A stretch of 64,000 bases of DNA from assembly GCA_003024785.1 (NCBI GenBank), contig PUQB01000069.1:338501-402500 (forward strand), in the 5' to 3' direction. Below the pieces are notes generated by a model. The model was given only the letters and a program-made list of their open reading frames with translations, was not told the origin of the DNA and did not search any database. This stretch comes from Selaginella tamariscina. Its lineage: Eukaryota > Streptophyta > Lycopodiopsida > Selaginellales > Selaginellaceae. Below, piece after piece: positions 52,416-64,000 of the stretch. How positions within the stretch are numbered: the first letter of the stretch is position 1; the number at the start of each line of letters is the position of its first letter. The translations under genes were made by a program, and so were the position numbers.

Positions 52416-55400
52416 GTAAGTAGATATTCTTATGTATTTATACACAAGGTTTGTACAGTATACTTTGTTTAAACATGGTTATTTTGCATTTGTAACAGTA
52501 CGTTGTGTGTTTGTGTGTGTACACATGTATGATGCTGGGAGCATACACATATATAAGCTTGTACAACGTCAAACATACAAACACGAGCTTGTTTATATTG
52601 ACGCGTTTCCACAGGAGAGAGAGAAAAGTGATTCATTATTTATAAATATAATGTATATATATAAATGCAGACCATATATATGCTAGGGATAAATTTATTT
52701 ACATAATACTACGTACTCACGTACCTATAAATTATTTAATGTTTAGGGTATCGTGCATAAAAAATAATTAGGATCATTTATAAATGTATTCCATACTATT
52801 AAATACAAATTTATATATTTAAAATAAACACATAATATATTATAGATTTATATATTTATTTAAATTATTTATATTAAATAAAAATTATATTCTTATTTTG
52901 TCTCTTAAATATTCCATGTTGCATTTAATTTTATAAAGATTAAAAATTATATAAATTATTTGTTAACTCAACTTTGGACCCATAGTGCATAATATATATT
53001 GGTGTGTGTGTGTGTGTGTGTGTGATATATTTTGGTTTGTTAATTACATGTACAGATGTATTATATTTATAAGTATTTGTACGAATTGAACACTCGCAAT
53101 ATCAAAATTTATGTTGAATGAAAATTACTTAAGTAACACACCTTAAGCGCTTTCTTAAGGATAAGTGTGAAACAAATTATATAATCGTTATATATGTTAA
53201 AGGACCAGCCTATAATTATATATTGGTAAGTGGGATTACGGGTTGACTATGTTTTATAACAGTAGGTGGACATAGGATACTGCATAAAATTCACTGCCAT
53301 GTAGGTGAAAGAATGAAAATATGTAAGTATATTCCACTAGATTTTATAAAATATAAAAGACATTTTAATAAGCCTTAATAACATTTTCTACATAGTTCTA
53401 ACAGCTATTCCTTAAAAATTGTTTAAATATTCTAAATATTTTAATTAATATAGTTTTGACCTTTTTTTATTTTCAACTTAGAATCATTGTTAATCATTAA
53501 ATAGATTTAGTAAAAATAATTAACACTAGTTTTACTTTTATAAAATTTAGTATATTTAAACTTGCAATTCCTATTGGTACAATGTTGAACATATTGTCTG
53601 AATTATAATTAAATAATTTGATTATTTTATTACTCTAATAAATAAGTAAAATGTTAGCACACGATTTTTTGTTGCTTTTATACTTTTATATATATATACA
53701 ATGTTCTACTATGATAACTTTGTTTGCCTGATATTTTATGTTTTATAATTTTGATCCAAATAACATAAATTAATAATAAAAAATACTAGAAAACAAGAAA
53801 AAAATTAAAAATATATTTTAATGGTTATCTAAGTATATATATATATATGTAAAATATATCTTGTTGTTAAAACTCATAATTTAAAATTCATTTAATTCTC
53901 TTATATAATAAATTTATTTTGTTAGAGATAACTTTATCAAATTCAAAATAATTAAGGTACTAATACTAAGGTTAAAAATTATTAAATAATTAAGCCCAAA
54001 CATAAGGGATGAATTTATTAGGTATAATTTAATTAAGAATTATTAAATTAATTTTAACTTAAAAATAAACTCATCAAGTTAAGAATAATAATCCAAATAA
54101 AAAATAATTAAGTTAAAAGTTAAGTTTAAAAAATAAACTCACCAATCAATCACTTCATAAAATGGTTAGAATGAAATACACATAGGCAATATTCTTGAAT
54201 ATATTCTTGTAAAATATAAGATTTAATTTATAATATTAAAACCTTAATATATTAACACATTCTAATTTAACTGTTAATAATAAATACACATGGACATACA
54301 TATGTTATAATACATAATATATAATCACACATATTTTTTTAAATTTTTTTGAAAGTTTGGCAATTACATTACAAGGACTATACACTTTTTGTTGAAATGT
54401 AGTTTTTTAAAAAGCTTTATTATATGTGACAAAATAAGTATTGCTGATTTAATTATTAAATAATGTATAATATTCTCACGAATGTGACAAACCATAAAAA
54501 AATTAAGAATGACCATCCTATAATGATAAGAATTATGAACAAGTACACTAATATTTAAAAAATAAATAAGTTTTGAGTATGATTTTTTTTTTACTAAAAT
54601 TATTTATTTATTTTTGTTCTCACTTGCATAATTATTTATTTATAAAAGTAAATGATGATGCAACTTGTTCGATGATGATAATAATTATACATTGTATAGG
54701 TTAAATTCCTTTTTTGAATTTTTTTTCTGTGTAAAATACCAATAATGTCTTTTATATTCCTAAGTAGGCTCAAGTGTGAATATGTTTATATAATGGTTGG
54801 AGGTGTTATTTCTTCACTTTGAAATTGTTTATAAAATATATATTTATGTGTGTTTTAAGGTATTTAAAATATGTAGTTAATGATTCAATTGTAAAGTTAG
54901 AGTTGCTATATTAATGAGAAAAAAAAAATGTTCATATAATTTACAATCGTGCCATATGTTAGCACACATTTCAAATTTGAAAATATTTCAAGGGCATTTT
55001 AGTATTATAATTAATTTAGAAATATTTATTTTTAAGTGATTCATTTTTTTTATAAATTAAACAAAAATATTTTGATAACAATAACATAAAAAACATATAA
55101 TGTGCATAGTACATAGAGGAACAAATTAATTAAATAATTATATGGTTTTTTATATTTTTTAAACGATAACACAATTATATATGGTTCTATATCTTATTTC
55201 TTAATAATAATAATTTCTATTAAATATGATTTTATATCTTTTTTTGAATAGTAATAATTTTTATTAATATTTTTTACACATGTCTTTCCAATTTAAACGA
55301 CATGCAAATGTCACATTTATAAAAGTTAGAATGCTTTTAAACGACTATGTGCTTGAATTAAATGTTTTATATATTATTAAAGATTAAGTTACAAATTTAA

Positions 55401-56387
55401 AGCTTTACCAAATCAAAGCCATATGATATACGTTGTAAGTGTCATATTATATATATTATGAGTCTATTACGAGATCATAATTGTAAGTGCCATATTATAT
55501 ATGTTGTGAGAGTTTATTACGAATCATTTACCCGAAATACACATCAACAGTATTCCTAAAGTATATTCTTTTAAGGGGTAAAATTTATTTATAATTTCAA
55601 AACCTTGATATACTGATACATATTTTTATTTTTATTTTAATCATTAATATAAATATATTGACATATGCACACACATGGGCACACATATAATCACATCACA
55701 CATAAAAAAACATTTTTTGAGCATTTTAAAATAAAATTAAACAATATTGCCTAATTTAATGAATAATATTTGATTATTCTTTTTACAATCACATATTTAA
55801 ATAACAAAATTTTAATATTCCTTAAAAATATTCTTATATTTTTCTAAAAACCCATTACATTCAGAATTATTAGATTAAAAAATTAATTTTGACATCACAT
55901 TAAGGATAACAACTAAATTTAGAACTTATTAATTAATGAATAATTATTAAATAATTAAGCCCACAGTAAAGAGATTATACTTTTCTAAGAAATTATTTAA
56001 GCTGCTAAACTTATACAAATGTTAAAATTGCTATATAAACAATAGTTTAAACTTATATAAATATTAAAATTAAAAACACACAAGCTAAACCATTATACTA
56101 AATGTATATTCACATATACAATTTGCATATAACTGTCTTTTATTGTTTCCTATTTAAATTTTAGAATTTTATTAATTACTGTATAAACAAAAAGTTTTAC
56201 ATTATGGTGTGAAAAAATAATACAATAGAACCTGTTTAAATTAATATTATTTAAATTAATAACTTATTCTTTGTTTTCAACTTCAGACGGTATTAATTTA
56301 GACAGGTTTACTGTAATACATATTGACATCAATACGGTGTGATATATTAATACAATAACAATACCTTTAACTATTCCCATTTATAAT
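52416..56387. other. AT-rich gene desert
   Basis: About 4 kb, among the most AT-rich parts of the window. No open frame with protein character. Short (TG)n at 53003–53022 and AT tracts. A duplicated phrase (TGTAAGTGCCATATTATATA) occurs near 55435 and 55482 as a small local direct repeat. No genes seen. Confidence 0.6.
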
Positions 56388-57277
56388 TCACACTTGAATA
56401 TGCCACAGTGAGTGACAAATCTCATATTCTGAGCTTTGTGACAGCTCCTTTTGAAATTCCTCGCTTAACCTTCTCTGTCTGTCCATTAAACCTTCAACAA
56501 ACTAGTCAAGGAAAATAATTTGTATATCTATAATGTTATACTATATATATACACACTTCCTAAATAGGATACTCCCTGCAATTTTGGAGCCGCCGACCTG
56601 AATGTCCGGAATTATCCTTGAGATTTGCGCATATAAAGACAGCTCGTTACTGCGAAATGTCAAAAAACCATACATTAAGATTTCTCTCTCTCCCTCGTTG
56701 TCCAGACTCCATTAGTAGAGACTGACTTATGCTCATAAATACAGAATCGTATACATACACACCCAAACACACACGCATGTATGTATATTTACATTTTATA
56801 GCTTACTGATTTTTCTGTTGCAAGCTCTCCAGCTTCTTCAGCTCTTCTTTCTTACTTTCAACAGCTCGAAGTCCCTCTTCTATCTCATTAACTTCCTCCT
56901 TCAAAGCTGTGATTAACAGCAAACTTATCAGTTCATTGCAAAGTTTTATGAGTAGTCAATATAACTAAGTATAATAATTAACTAAATAAACAAATGGAGA
57001 ATACTTATATTGTTTCAGCCTCCAAGTCTGCTTCAAGCTGCCGTGTTTGAGCCAGCTCTCTATGGAGATTCTCAATCTCTTCTTCACTAATACTCGAGTT
57101 ATTTAGCTGGATTAACAACTGCTCTTGCAAAACGAATTCTTGCTTTAATTCTAGAAATAAAACATAATAAGATTAATATAGTAAAATCCCACATAAACTT
57201 TACACAGTACATTCTAGTTGTATAACATGTGTGGCTAATCATACATTCTCTTATTGGTGGAGTATATGCTTGCACCC

Positions 57278-57321
<44 letters not shown>

Positions 57322-57500
57322 ATGCCTGCCTGTACATATGCATCATATGTTGTGTGTGTATGTGCGTACAAGCGAGATGAGGGCATTGATCTTAACTCGA
57401 TACTGTGTATAACTGAGTGGGTAATCACACATTTTCTTAATGGTAGAATTCATGCATATATACAGCAAATACTAACGTAAGTAAACAATCATATAAATAT

Positions 57501-57549
<49 letters not shown>

Positions 57550-57742
57550 ATATACCTGAGATGAGGCCGTTGATGCGTGCATTTTCATCGTGGACAGTAG
57601 TGGCGGCCTCGTCAAGAATTGCTTGTACCTTGTGTATTGCGGCGCCATCACCATCGTGCATCTTCTCGAGCGCATCCCTGTACTGCCCTGCCTCCCTCTG
57701 CATTCGCCCCAGCAGATCCGTCGCCTTCGCAAAACCCTCCAT
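56388..57742 (-). CDS. SPC24: Kinetochore protein SPC24-like (NDC80 complex)
   Basis: SPC24 is a small coiled-coil subunit of the NDC80 complex linking kinetochores to microtubules. Exons: 57556–57742, 57005–57150, 56807–56906, 56573–56649, 56388–56491; about 204 residues, near the plant SPC24 length. Seen: a long charged coiled coil over residues about 60–145 (HRELAQTRQLEADLEAE, EEVNEIEEGLRAVESKKEEL), then a small globular end with SLYAQISRIIPDIQ, GLMDRQRRLSEEF-type and CHSLWHI segments, which parallel the YAxVTNIIPN…NSIWKM pattern of plant SPC24. The exon 2 to 3 junction is out by one base and exon 2 reads ATA TAA just before the donor, so a one-base indel or a different donor is likely. 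The assignment rests on architecture and the C-terminal motif. Confidence 0.72.
57502..57547. repeat. (GT)23 microsatellite in the first SPC24 intron
   Basis: An uninterrupted dinucleotide run of 46 nt, ending 8 nt from the SPC24 exon 1 donor (in the minus-strand transcript the repeat is CA). Confidence 0.95.
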
Positions 57743-58313
57743 TCTGAAAAACCCTAAAAACAGGGGAAACCCTAAAGGCTGCTTTATAACGCGTTTTATC
57801 GCGATTAATTATAGTTAAAATGAGGATCTCCGCGCGCACACATACACACAATATAGTATATCTGTTTCATGGTTCTAACTATACGGTATTCTTTTATACA
57901 TTGACTATATAAAATCCATCGAGAGTGATAATAACTCGTTATAAATTAGATAAAACTTATTTATATTAATTAATTCAATGGTTAAAACAATAAATATGTT
58001 AATTAAATTTAAAAGCTATTTTAATTAACATCTAAAACTAATGTGATAAACAATTTGATATATCATATAAGGTTGATATATTAAACCCGATAAATACTTA
58101 TGAATTTAATAAATACAATCTGGATCAGTATTTACTTAGTTTATTCTCTATAATACTAAAAACTCATTAAATGGTACATCCACGCACACCTATTTACTAC
58201 TACTGTGTGTATTAATACAATTATTTGTACATTAAATGCTAATTTAATTAAAATAGTAAAATAAGAAAGAAAAAAAAAACCAACATTTTAAAAAAGAAAA
58301 ACTAACCTCCTAA
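57743..58313. other. Intergenic DNA between SPC24 and MED18
   Basis: Holds the SPC24 leader and promoter on the left and the MED18 3' flank on the right. AT-rich; no gene seen. Confidence 0.5.
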
Positions 58314-59124
58314 CTATCCCTCCTTCGTTAAGGAAGCGGCTGCTCCTGCGGTTGGCACAACTCCAGCAAATACCCCAGGTTTTGACAAGTGCACCAGTCT
58401 ATAAAGATAATTTAATAACCAAATTAATTAAATAAATTAGTCAAATATATCCACCATGATATAATTATAATTAGTTTAGCACCTAAGTATCTCATGGTGT
58501 GAAAATGAACTCTATGTGTGTAGTTTATACTCAGCTGTTTATTATGTGGTTATTAAACTATTTATCAAATCTAATTCTTAGATTATAACACACAACTAAT
58601 TGGCAACTAAATACATATTCATACTAAACTAGGTTATTAATGTAATTAATATATTAATTAGATGAATACTTAAGTGTATAACTTACGAGGAAAGATATTC
58701 TGCAAAAGAAGACATTCCGTTTGCCACCTCAGTAAAATTCTCGGCAGTAGCTGGTGCAGTAACTTCTACCAGGTTGATTTCAGGGGTTACTGGGTTGCCT
58801 CATCAATACAATGTAGTTTGGGAATTTTACACACCGAAATTACCGTGACGGTAATTGGAAAACCCCTCTGAAACGTGTACGTAAAACCTGTACAAAATAA
58901 TATAAGTTTTATTAAATTATAAGATGATACTAAGTATATTCATAAACATTATTGCTAGGTGTTTACATTAAGATTAAATATAAGAATTGTTTAAACTATA
59001 TATATAGTAATATAGTTTAAGTAATTACATTATAATAACCATAAGCAGTAGACGCATTAAGATTATGACGACATAAAATGAAGAAAGCAATGAGTTTTAC
59101 TATTAAACCGCTTAAACAAATAGA

Positions 59125-59158
<34 letters not shown>

Positions 59159-59716
59159 CATCATGTAAGTATATAATATATTATGCAAGAAGAATACACC
59201 AGCTATAAGAATATAGAAAACACAAGAATCTATATATATATATAACGATTCATACTTAGTTTGATAATTAAGTATTAAGCACAATTAAATATGACAATTA
59301 TAAGTTTGATTGACTAATTTTATCAGTTAACTGATTGAGATAGAATAAATAAGGAGTGTAATAAATCCTCATTTTTAAAAATTGATATAAAGTTACCTAA
59401 TATGCAATATCAAATACAATAATACAGTAAAAATTGTATAGTTTTCAAACCTGTACGTAGAAGTTCGTAGTCCATTTTGTAACCAACTGAATAGAAGAAA
59501 CGTAGTGCATTGCTACTCATTTCAGACTCCACTATGTTTCTCACTAATGCAGGAACCTGCTCTGCCCCAGCACCTCTCATTACTCCTCCAATAAGCTTCA
59601 CGCTCCTGCAAAATACGCATATAAATAATATTATATATAATATAAATGTCATAAACATGGTCAACATGAAATAAACACACAGACACACACAGATAAGTTT
59701 CAACATATAAAACCAT

Positions 59717-59808
<92 letters not shown>

Positions 59809-60475
59809 CGTAAGTACGAACATAGCAAAGTTCCACACAGGTTATATAAATTACTAAAACTAGCAAACAGTTTATCATCCTATGCATCATTCAACATAAT
59901 AAATAAAGGCATGTCTTATACAAAAGTGTAAGAAGGGAAATATGTATATAAGATTAATAAGAAACATACCACACGGGAACCGATAAGGTGAGATCGCATA
60001 GAAGATGGAGCTCAGAAGCTACAGCACCTGCACATGAATTCACTACATCTATATGTCAACTCACATAAAAATACATATATACACACATATATACATATGC
60101 ATACGTACACATGCATGCCCATATACTTACTTTTGAGGCAAAGTTCATGGGTTTTCACTGTTTTCTTTTCTCCTTCACACATCCCACGAAGAAGCTGATC
60201 AAGAGCACCCACATGCTGAAAAATATATTAGAATGTAAATCACTTTAGACATATATTTATAAATATGTGTATCTATATAGCATACTAATTTGACCCGATA
60301 TTATTTCTTAAACAAAATTTATGCACATCATACACAGATATGCATCTTCCTCTAATAGATTCTATTAAATGCAGATCGTAGAAATAATTAATTGATTAAA
60401 CTGATTAAATGTATTATATATAGATTTAATCGATCGTACCTGCGTCTCGATTATGCCTTGCAACACGCATTCCAT
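58314..60475 (-). CDS. MED18: Mediator of RNA polymerase II transcription subunit 18
   Basis: Head-module Mediator subunit linking regulators to Pol II in the nucleus. Six exons: 60440–60475, 60131–60215, 59970–60027, 59451–59605, 58687–58887, 58314–58398; about 206 residues against roughly 220 in Arabidopsis. Diagnostic parts: MECVLQGIIETQ start, HELCLKS, SELHLLCDL, VKLIGGVMRGAGAEQVPALV, ESEMSSNALRFFYSVGYKMD, and the C-terminal LVHLSKPG…GVVPTAGAAASL. Exon 5 lacks one base in a GGG run at 58792–58794 (minus-strand CCC where the family reading frame needs four), which would otherwise give a stop at once. Introns carry the long CT/CA repeat (59721–59807). Confidence 0.93.
59721..59807. repeat. 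Compound (CT)n(CA)n microsatellite, 87 nt
   Basis: About 23 CT units followed by about 20 CA units in the MED18 intron between exons 3 and 4. Similar CT-then-CA compounds occur at 39752–39810, 707–736, 34701–34726, 35133–35150 and 59127–59155. Confidence 0.95.
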
Positions 60476-60829
60476 GTCGCAAAAACCCTAAAACATGAAC
60501 CCTAAACCCATCTTAACTTTTCTAAAGTAATCGTTTAACCGTGTAACTTAATTTTAACTTTAGTTTAAAATTTTAATAAATAGATAAAAACATAATAACC
60601 AGATACATCTATGGAACAAGTTAATAATTAAATAAACAATAAAAACCTACAACGAGAAATAATTATGTAATGTCCATCTTTAATAAAATGCATATCATAC
60701 GCACACACATATATGCCAGCATATATACACATTATACTTTGATACCACAAATACGCATACACGATTTCATATGTTATGTATATGTACACACACACACAAT
60801 ACATATCTATCTATCTATATATCTATCTA

Positions 60830-60992
60830 TCTAGAGAGAGAGAGAGAGAGAGAAAATGCTTACTTCCACGTTCACAGTTTCTTCAGCACCCTGAAAGTGT
60901 TTATACACATATTTTACATATTTTGTAGTATACATATATGGTGGTATATAAAACACATCTATACTGGAATATTATGCACACACACACACAGC

Positions 60993-61051
<59 letters not shown>

Positions 61052-61215
61052 CTTACTTCTACGTTCACATTTTCTTCACCATCGATAGTATCCTGAAAGT
61101 GTTTATACACATATTTTACATATTTTGTAATATACATATATATGGTATATAAAACACGTATGTACTAGAATATTATATACACATACACACACACACACAC
61201 ACACATATACATATA
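60830..61215 (-). repeat. 193-bp tandem duplication carrying two micro-exon-like segments
   Basis: Two copies with an offset of 193 bp (for example AATGCTTACTTC at 60855 and 61048; CCTGAAAGTGTTTATACACA in both). On the minus strand each copy has an AG acceptor, a short open segment and a GTAAGC donor: 61056–61091 (36 nt, DTIDGEENVNVE) and 60867–60893 (27 nt, GAEETVNVE). The copies are separated by (GA)n and (CA)n microsatellites. The segments lie downstream of the receptor kinase and may be extra 3' exons of it. Confidence 0.75.
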
Positions 61216-61504
61216 TACTGCAATTTGTTTATTAACGTACATTATTTCCCAATGCTTTTGCTTCTTCCATTTCCTTAAAAAATACATCGGGAGTTAAATC
61301 CATAAATACAACTTAAATGGTATACTACATTTATATATTGTCCTTATCTATTCCTCTTCAGCTGTTCTAAAAATGTTTAAGTGCTAATCAATGTAATAAT
61401 TATGAAATATAGAGTTACATATTATAAGAAATTACTTAATTTATTATTTATTAATAAATCCAAAATTAATAACTACATTAAGTTAAACCAATATTAATGT
61501 CAGT

Positions 61505-61708
61505 TTATCCTTCATATCTACTTCTGTTCCACCGTTTCACATTATTTCTGTTGTTTGCTTCTTCTTCAGTTGCTGCTCTTTGTAATTGTCTTTTGTCCTA
61601 AACACATTTAATCACAAATAGTTAAAAAATTTATAAGAATATACAATTAATCATAATTAAACCTGAGCATACATTTGTACGTGTGTCTGTGTCTGTAAGT
61701 GTGTCTAT

Positions 61709-61740
<32 letters not shown>

Positions 61741-63939
61741 CATATATAGACACACACACACATACAACTTACGTCTTTGTATAGATAATCATCTGCCTCG
61801 AGCATGTGAACTACGTGGCCCATCTTTGGCCGTTTAGATGAATCAGGATCAACGCATCTTAATGCCACAAGTAGTGCTCGTTTCAATGCCCTTGAAACTG
61901 GTCTAGGATTCAAATTCGGATCTCCCACCTACGTTAACCATTTTAAAATTATCAAACTGTGTATTACTATTCATTATTGTTGTGTGTGTGTGTGTGTGCG
62001 TGTTAAAGTGCAAGTATATATGAATACTATGGAGTTTATATAGCATGAAGTACACGCACGCACACACACAAAAATAAAAATATTAAAAAAAACCTCTTCA
62101 GAGCGCCTTTGTCCAACCATCATCTTCAACCAATCGACAAGATTAACCTGGCTTTCGCACTAAGCCCGTCAACAATTTGTGTGTACATACATGTGTGTGT
62201 GTGTGTGTGTGTGTATGTATATTTAGATTTATACATAACTTTAGAAGATAATACCAACCTCTGATGATGGTCGACTATAATCAACTGGGTCTCTTCCTGT
62301 AATTACCTCCATAAGAAGAACACCAAAACTATAAACATCACTTCTTTCATTTAGAAGTCCTGTATTTGCATATTCTGGAGCAACATATCTGTTTCAAATA
62401 TAAATGTTAATAGTTTCAGATATCAAACATAATATAAAGTATAATATAGCTAATTACTTAAATTAATTTACCCGAAAGTCCCCATAACTCTGGTAGTTAC
62501 ATGACTTTTACCAGCTCCAAGAAGCTTTGCGAGTCCAAAGTCTGATATTTTTGCATTATATGTTGAATCTATAAGTATGTTGCTTGATTTAACATCCCTA
62601 TGTACAACTTTGGGTTCTAATGCCTCGTGAAGATATGCTAATCTGCACCATAACCATTTAGTTTAAATAACCGTTTAATACATGAATTTAAATATGTAAC
62701 TGTGCTAGTAATTTTACATAAATAACTGTACTAATACTTAATGTAATTCTATTTAATACATTATTATTAATTAAAGTGTGTCAGATATAAATTAATGTTT
62801 ACGCTTTGGCAGTTCCAAGGATAATCTTCATCCTTGCTTCCCAAGTCAATGACTTTGTTCTTGATATTGGTCCATGTAACCATTGGTCCAGATTCCCGTT
62901 GTCTACGTACTCGTAAACCAGCAATCTTATAAAATTAAACAAAATATTTAACGCTTAAATACACACACACACATTCACACATACATATACATGCACAGTG
63001 TTCAGAAGTGTTTTAAAGTATTAAGAAAAACCAATCTTCAATATATACAATATATAGTTTATACACACAATATATGTTGTGTATTTATAATAATACTAAA
63101 CTGTGTAATGTGTATACATTATATAGCGCATAATATTACCTGTGACTACCTTCAATGCAGTAACCAAGTAAACGCACCAGGTTTTTGTGTCTAACCCTTC
63201 CAATAGCTTCTACTTCTACTCTAAATTCCTTCTCTGCCTGCCCTCTGCAAACAATAAACTAAGTAAAACTCGATAAATAATACTACTTATTAAACAGCAA
63301 ACAAAGTCACTTCTATTAGATAAATGAAAGACTAAATAACGTAAGCTTTACTCGGTTGCATTAACAGGTATTTAAGTAAACTGCACTCTACTTGTAGATA
63401 ACATTATTATATCTAAAGCTGTTAAAAGTTAAATGTTTAAAAGTACCATTTGCCTTTTTGCATATGCTTAAAGTAAACTACACTCTATGTAAATATACAC
63501 ACCTGTCGAAGTTAAAAATATATAAAACTAAATTAATTGATTGATTAAGTAATTAATTAAGTATAATCTTACCTATTGTTGAGGAGATTCTTGACGGCAA
63601 CAGGTGTACCATCAGGTAACTTACCACGGTAAACAATCCCATAACCACCCTCACCAAGTACATTACACTCAGCAAATGCCCCTGTTGCAATATCCAGCTC
63701 ACGGAGTGTGTACCAATTACCCCATCCAAGGTTCGATACCTCCTCCACAGTCTTATTATCATGATTATGTTCCTATTAGAATATTAAAATTAACACCAAT
63801 GTGTGTGACACTGTATATAATACCTTGTGTTTCTCTGTACTGTTCACCCTTTCGACCTTAGTTTTGCTCTCTGCTACCCTTTGCAACTTTTTATGTAGGT
63901 GCATAAAACTTCCCTCAAGTGGCTGATTCTGCTGTTTCT
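61505..63939 (-). CDS. Receptor-like serine/threonine kinase, kinase half (5' part off-window)
   Basis: Exons: 63824–63939, 63573–63772, 63140–63244, 62803–62925, 62472–62642, 62259–62388, 62094–62147, 61773–61928, 61505–61597; 381 residues in the window, beginning inside the juxtamembrane region. The segment [20 protein letters not shown] followed by [11 protein letters not shown] (P-loop), VAVKNLLNN (catalytic Lys), [10 protein letters not shown] (RD kinase), [10 protein letters not shown](V)APEYANTG and [13 protein letters not shown] fits the plant RLK group of Arabidopsis At2g42960/At5g18500. All phases agree. The terminal exon could instead splice on to further micro-exons at 61242–61274, 61056–61091 and 60867–60893, all phase 0. 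The transmembrane and extracellular parts are beyond 64000. Confidence 0.9.
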
Positions 63940-64000
63940 CTGCAAATATATATAATATATATTATATATATATTATATTATATTATAGTGTGTGTGTGTG
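63940..64000. other. Intron of the receptor kinase, AT and TG repeats
   Basis: The window ends inside an intron of the kinase gene, with a palindromic (AT)n tract and a terminal (TG)n run. Confidence 0.6.

Noticed and set aside
59410..59838. 142-codon minus-strand open frame
   Set aside because: It reads through MED18 exon 4 and then intron made of CT/CA repeats; only 59451–59605 is coding.

Overview
This is nuclear DNA of a land plant. The genes are split into many short exons with GT–AG introns (two probable GC–AG), and they encode plant-type proteins: class III peroxidase, root-type ferredoxin–NADP+ reductase, AMP1 carboxypeptidase, a plant receptor-like kinase and MED18. Introns are mostly 60–500 bp and full of (GT)n, (CA)n, (CT)n and (AT)n microsatellites. 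Gene-free stretches are very AT-rich. I cannot fix the clade from sequence alone.

Layout. 1–303: 3' end of an unrecognised gene with an acidic tail (+). 304–10100: repeat territory, with a 13-bp minisatellite, a decayed Ty3-type retroelement (gag 2967–3449, RT/RNase H about 8010–9432) and, between its halves, a 4.2-kb inverted repeat (3456–7697). 10103–11791: LIP2 octanoyltransferase (-). 11868–14932: AT-rich DNA with a 44-bp tandem repeat. 14933–19929: AP-1 gamma-adaptin (+). 20248–21438: class III peroxidase (-). 21890–23262: cyclophilin CYP18-1/PPIL3 (-). 23360–23433: tRNA-Val(AAC) (-). About 23530–26281: TrmB-type tRNA methyltransferase (+). 27060–27830: broken partial copy of COG2. 28061–32665: COG2 (-). 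32922–35479: root-type FNR (+). 36962–38986: aldehyde dehydrogenase (+). 39226–41433: DIM1 rRNA dimethyltransferase (-). 41434–46312: AT-rich gap and promoter. 46313–52415: AMP1-type carboxypeptidase (+). 52416–56387: AT-rich gap. 56388–57742: SPC24-like kinetochore protein (-). 58314–60475: MED18 (-). 61505–63939: receptor-like kinase missing its 5' part (-).

The genes do not form a pathway. They are mostly conserved housekeeping genes: vesicle traffic (AP-1, COG2), organelle lipoylation, rRNA and tRNA methylation, transcription (MED18), mitosis (SPC24) and redox enzymes. Two pairs are divergent and share short promoters (COG2/FNR; CYP18-1/TrmB, with a tRNA gene in the gap).

Three things stand out: the 4.2-kb palindrome inside a retroelement; introns carrying complementary (GT)n and (AC)n arms that could fold; and a set of single-base indels, mostly in short homopolymers, that break otherwise well conserved exons and look more like consensus errors than pseudogenes. 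Exon coordinates were worked out by hand from splice sites, reading frame and family conservation. Identities are estimates by eye.
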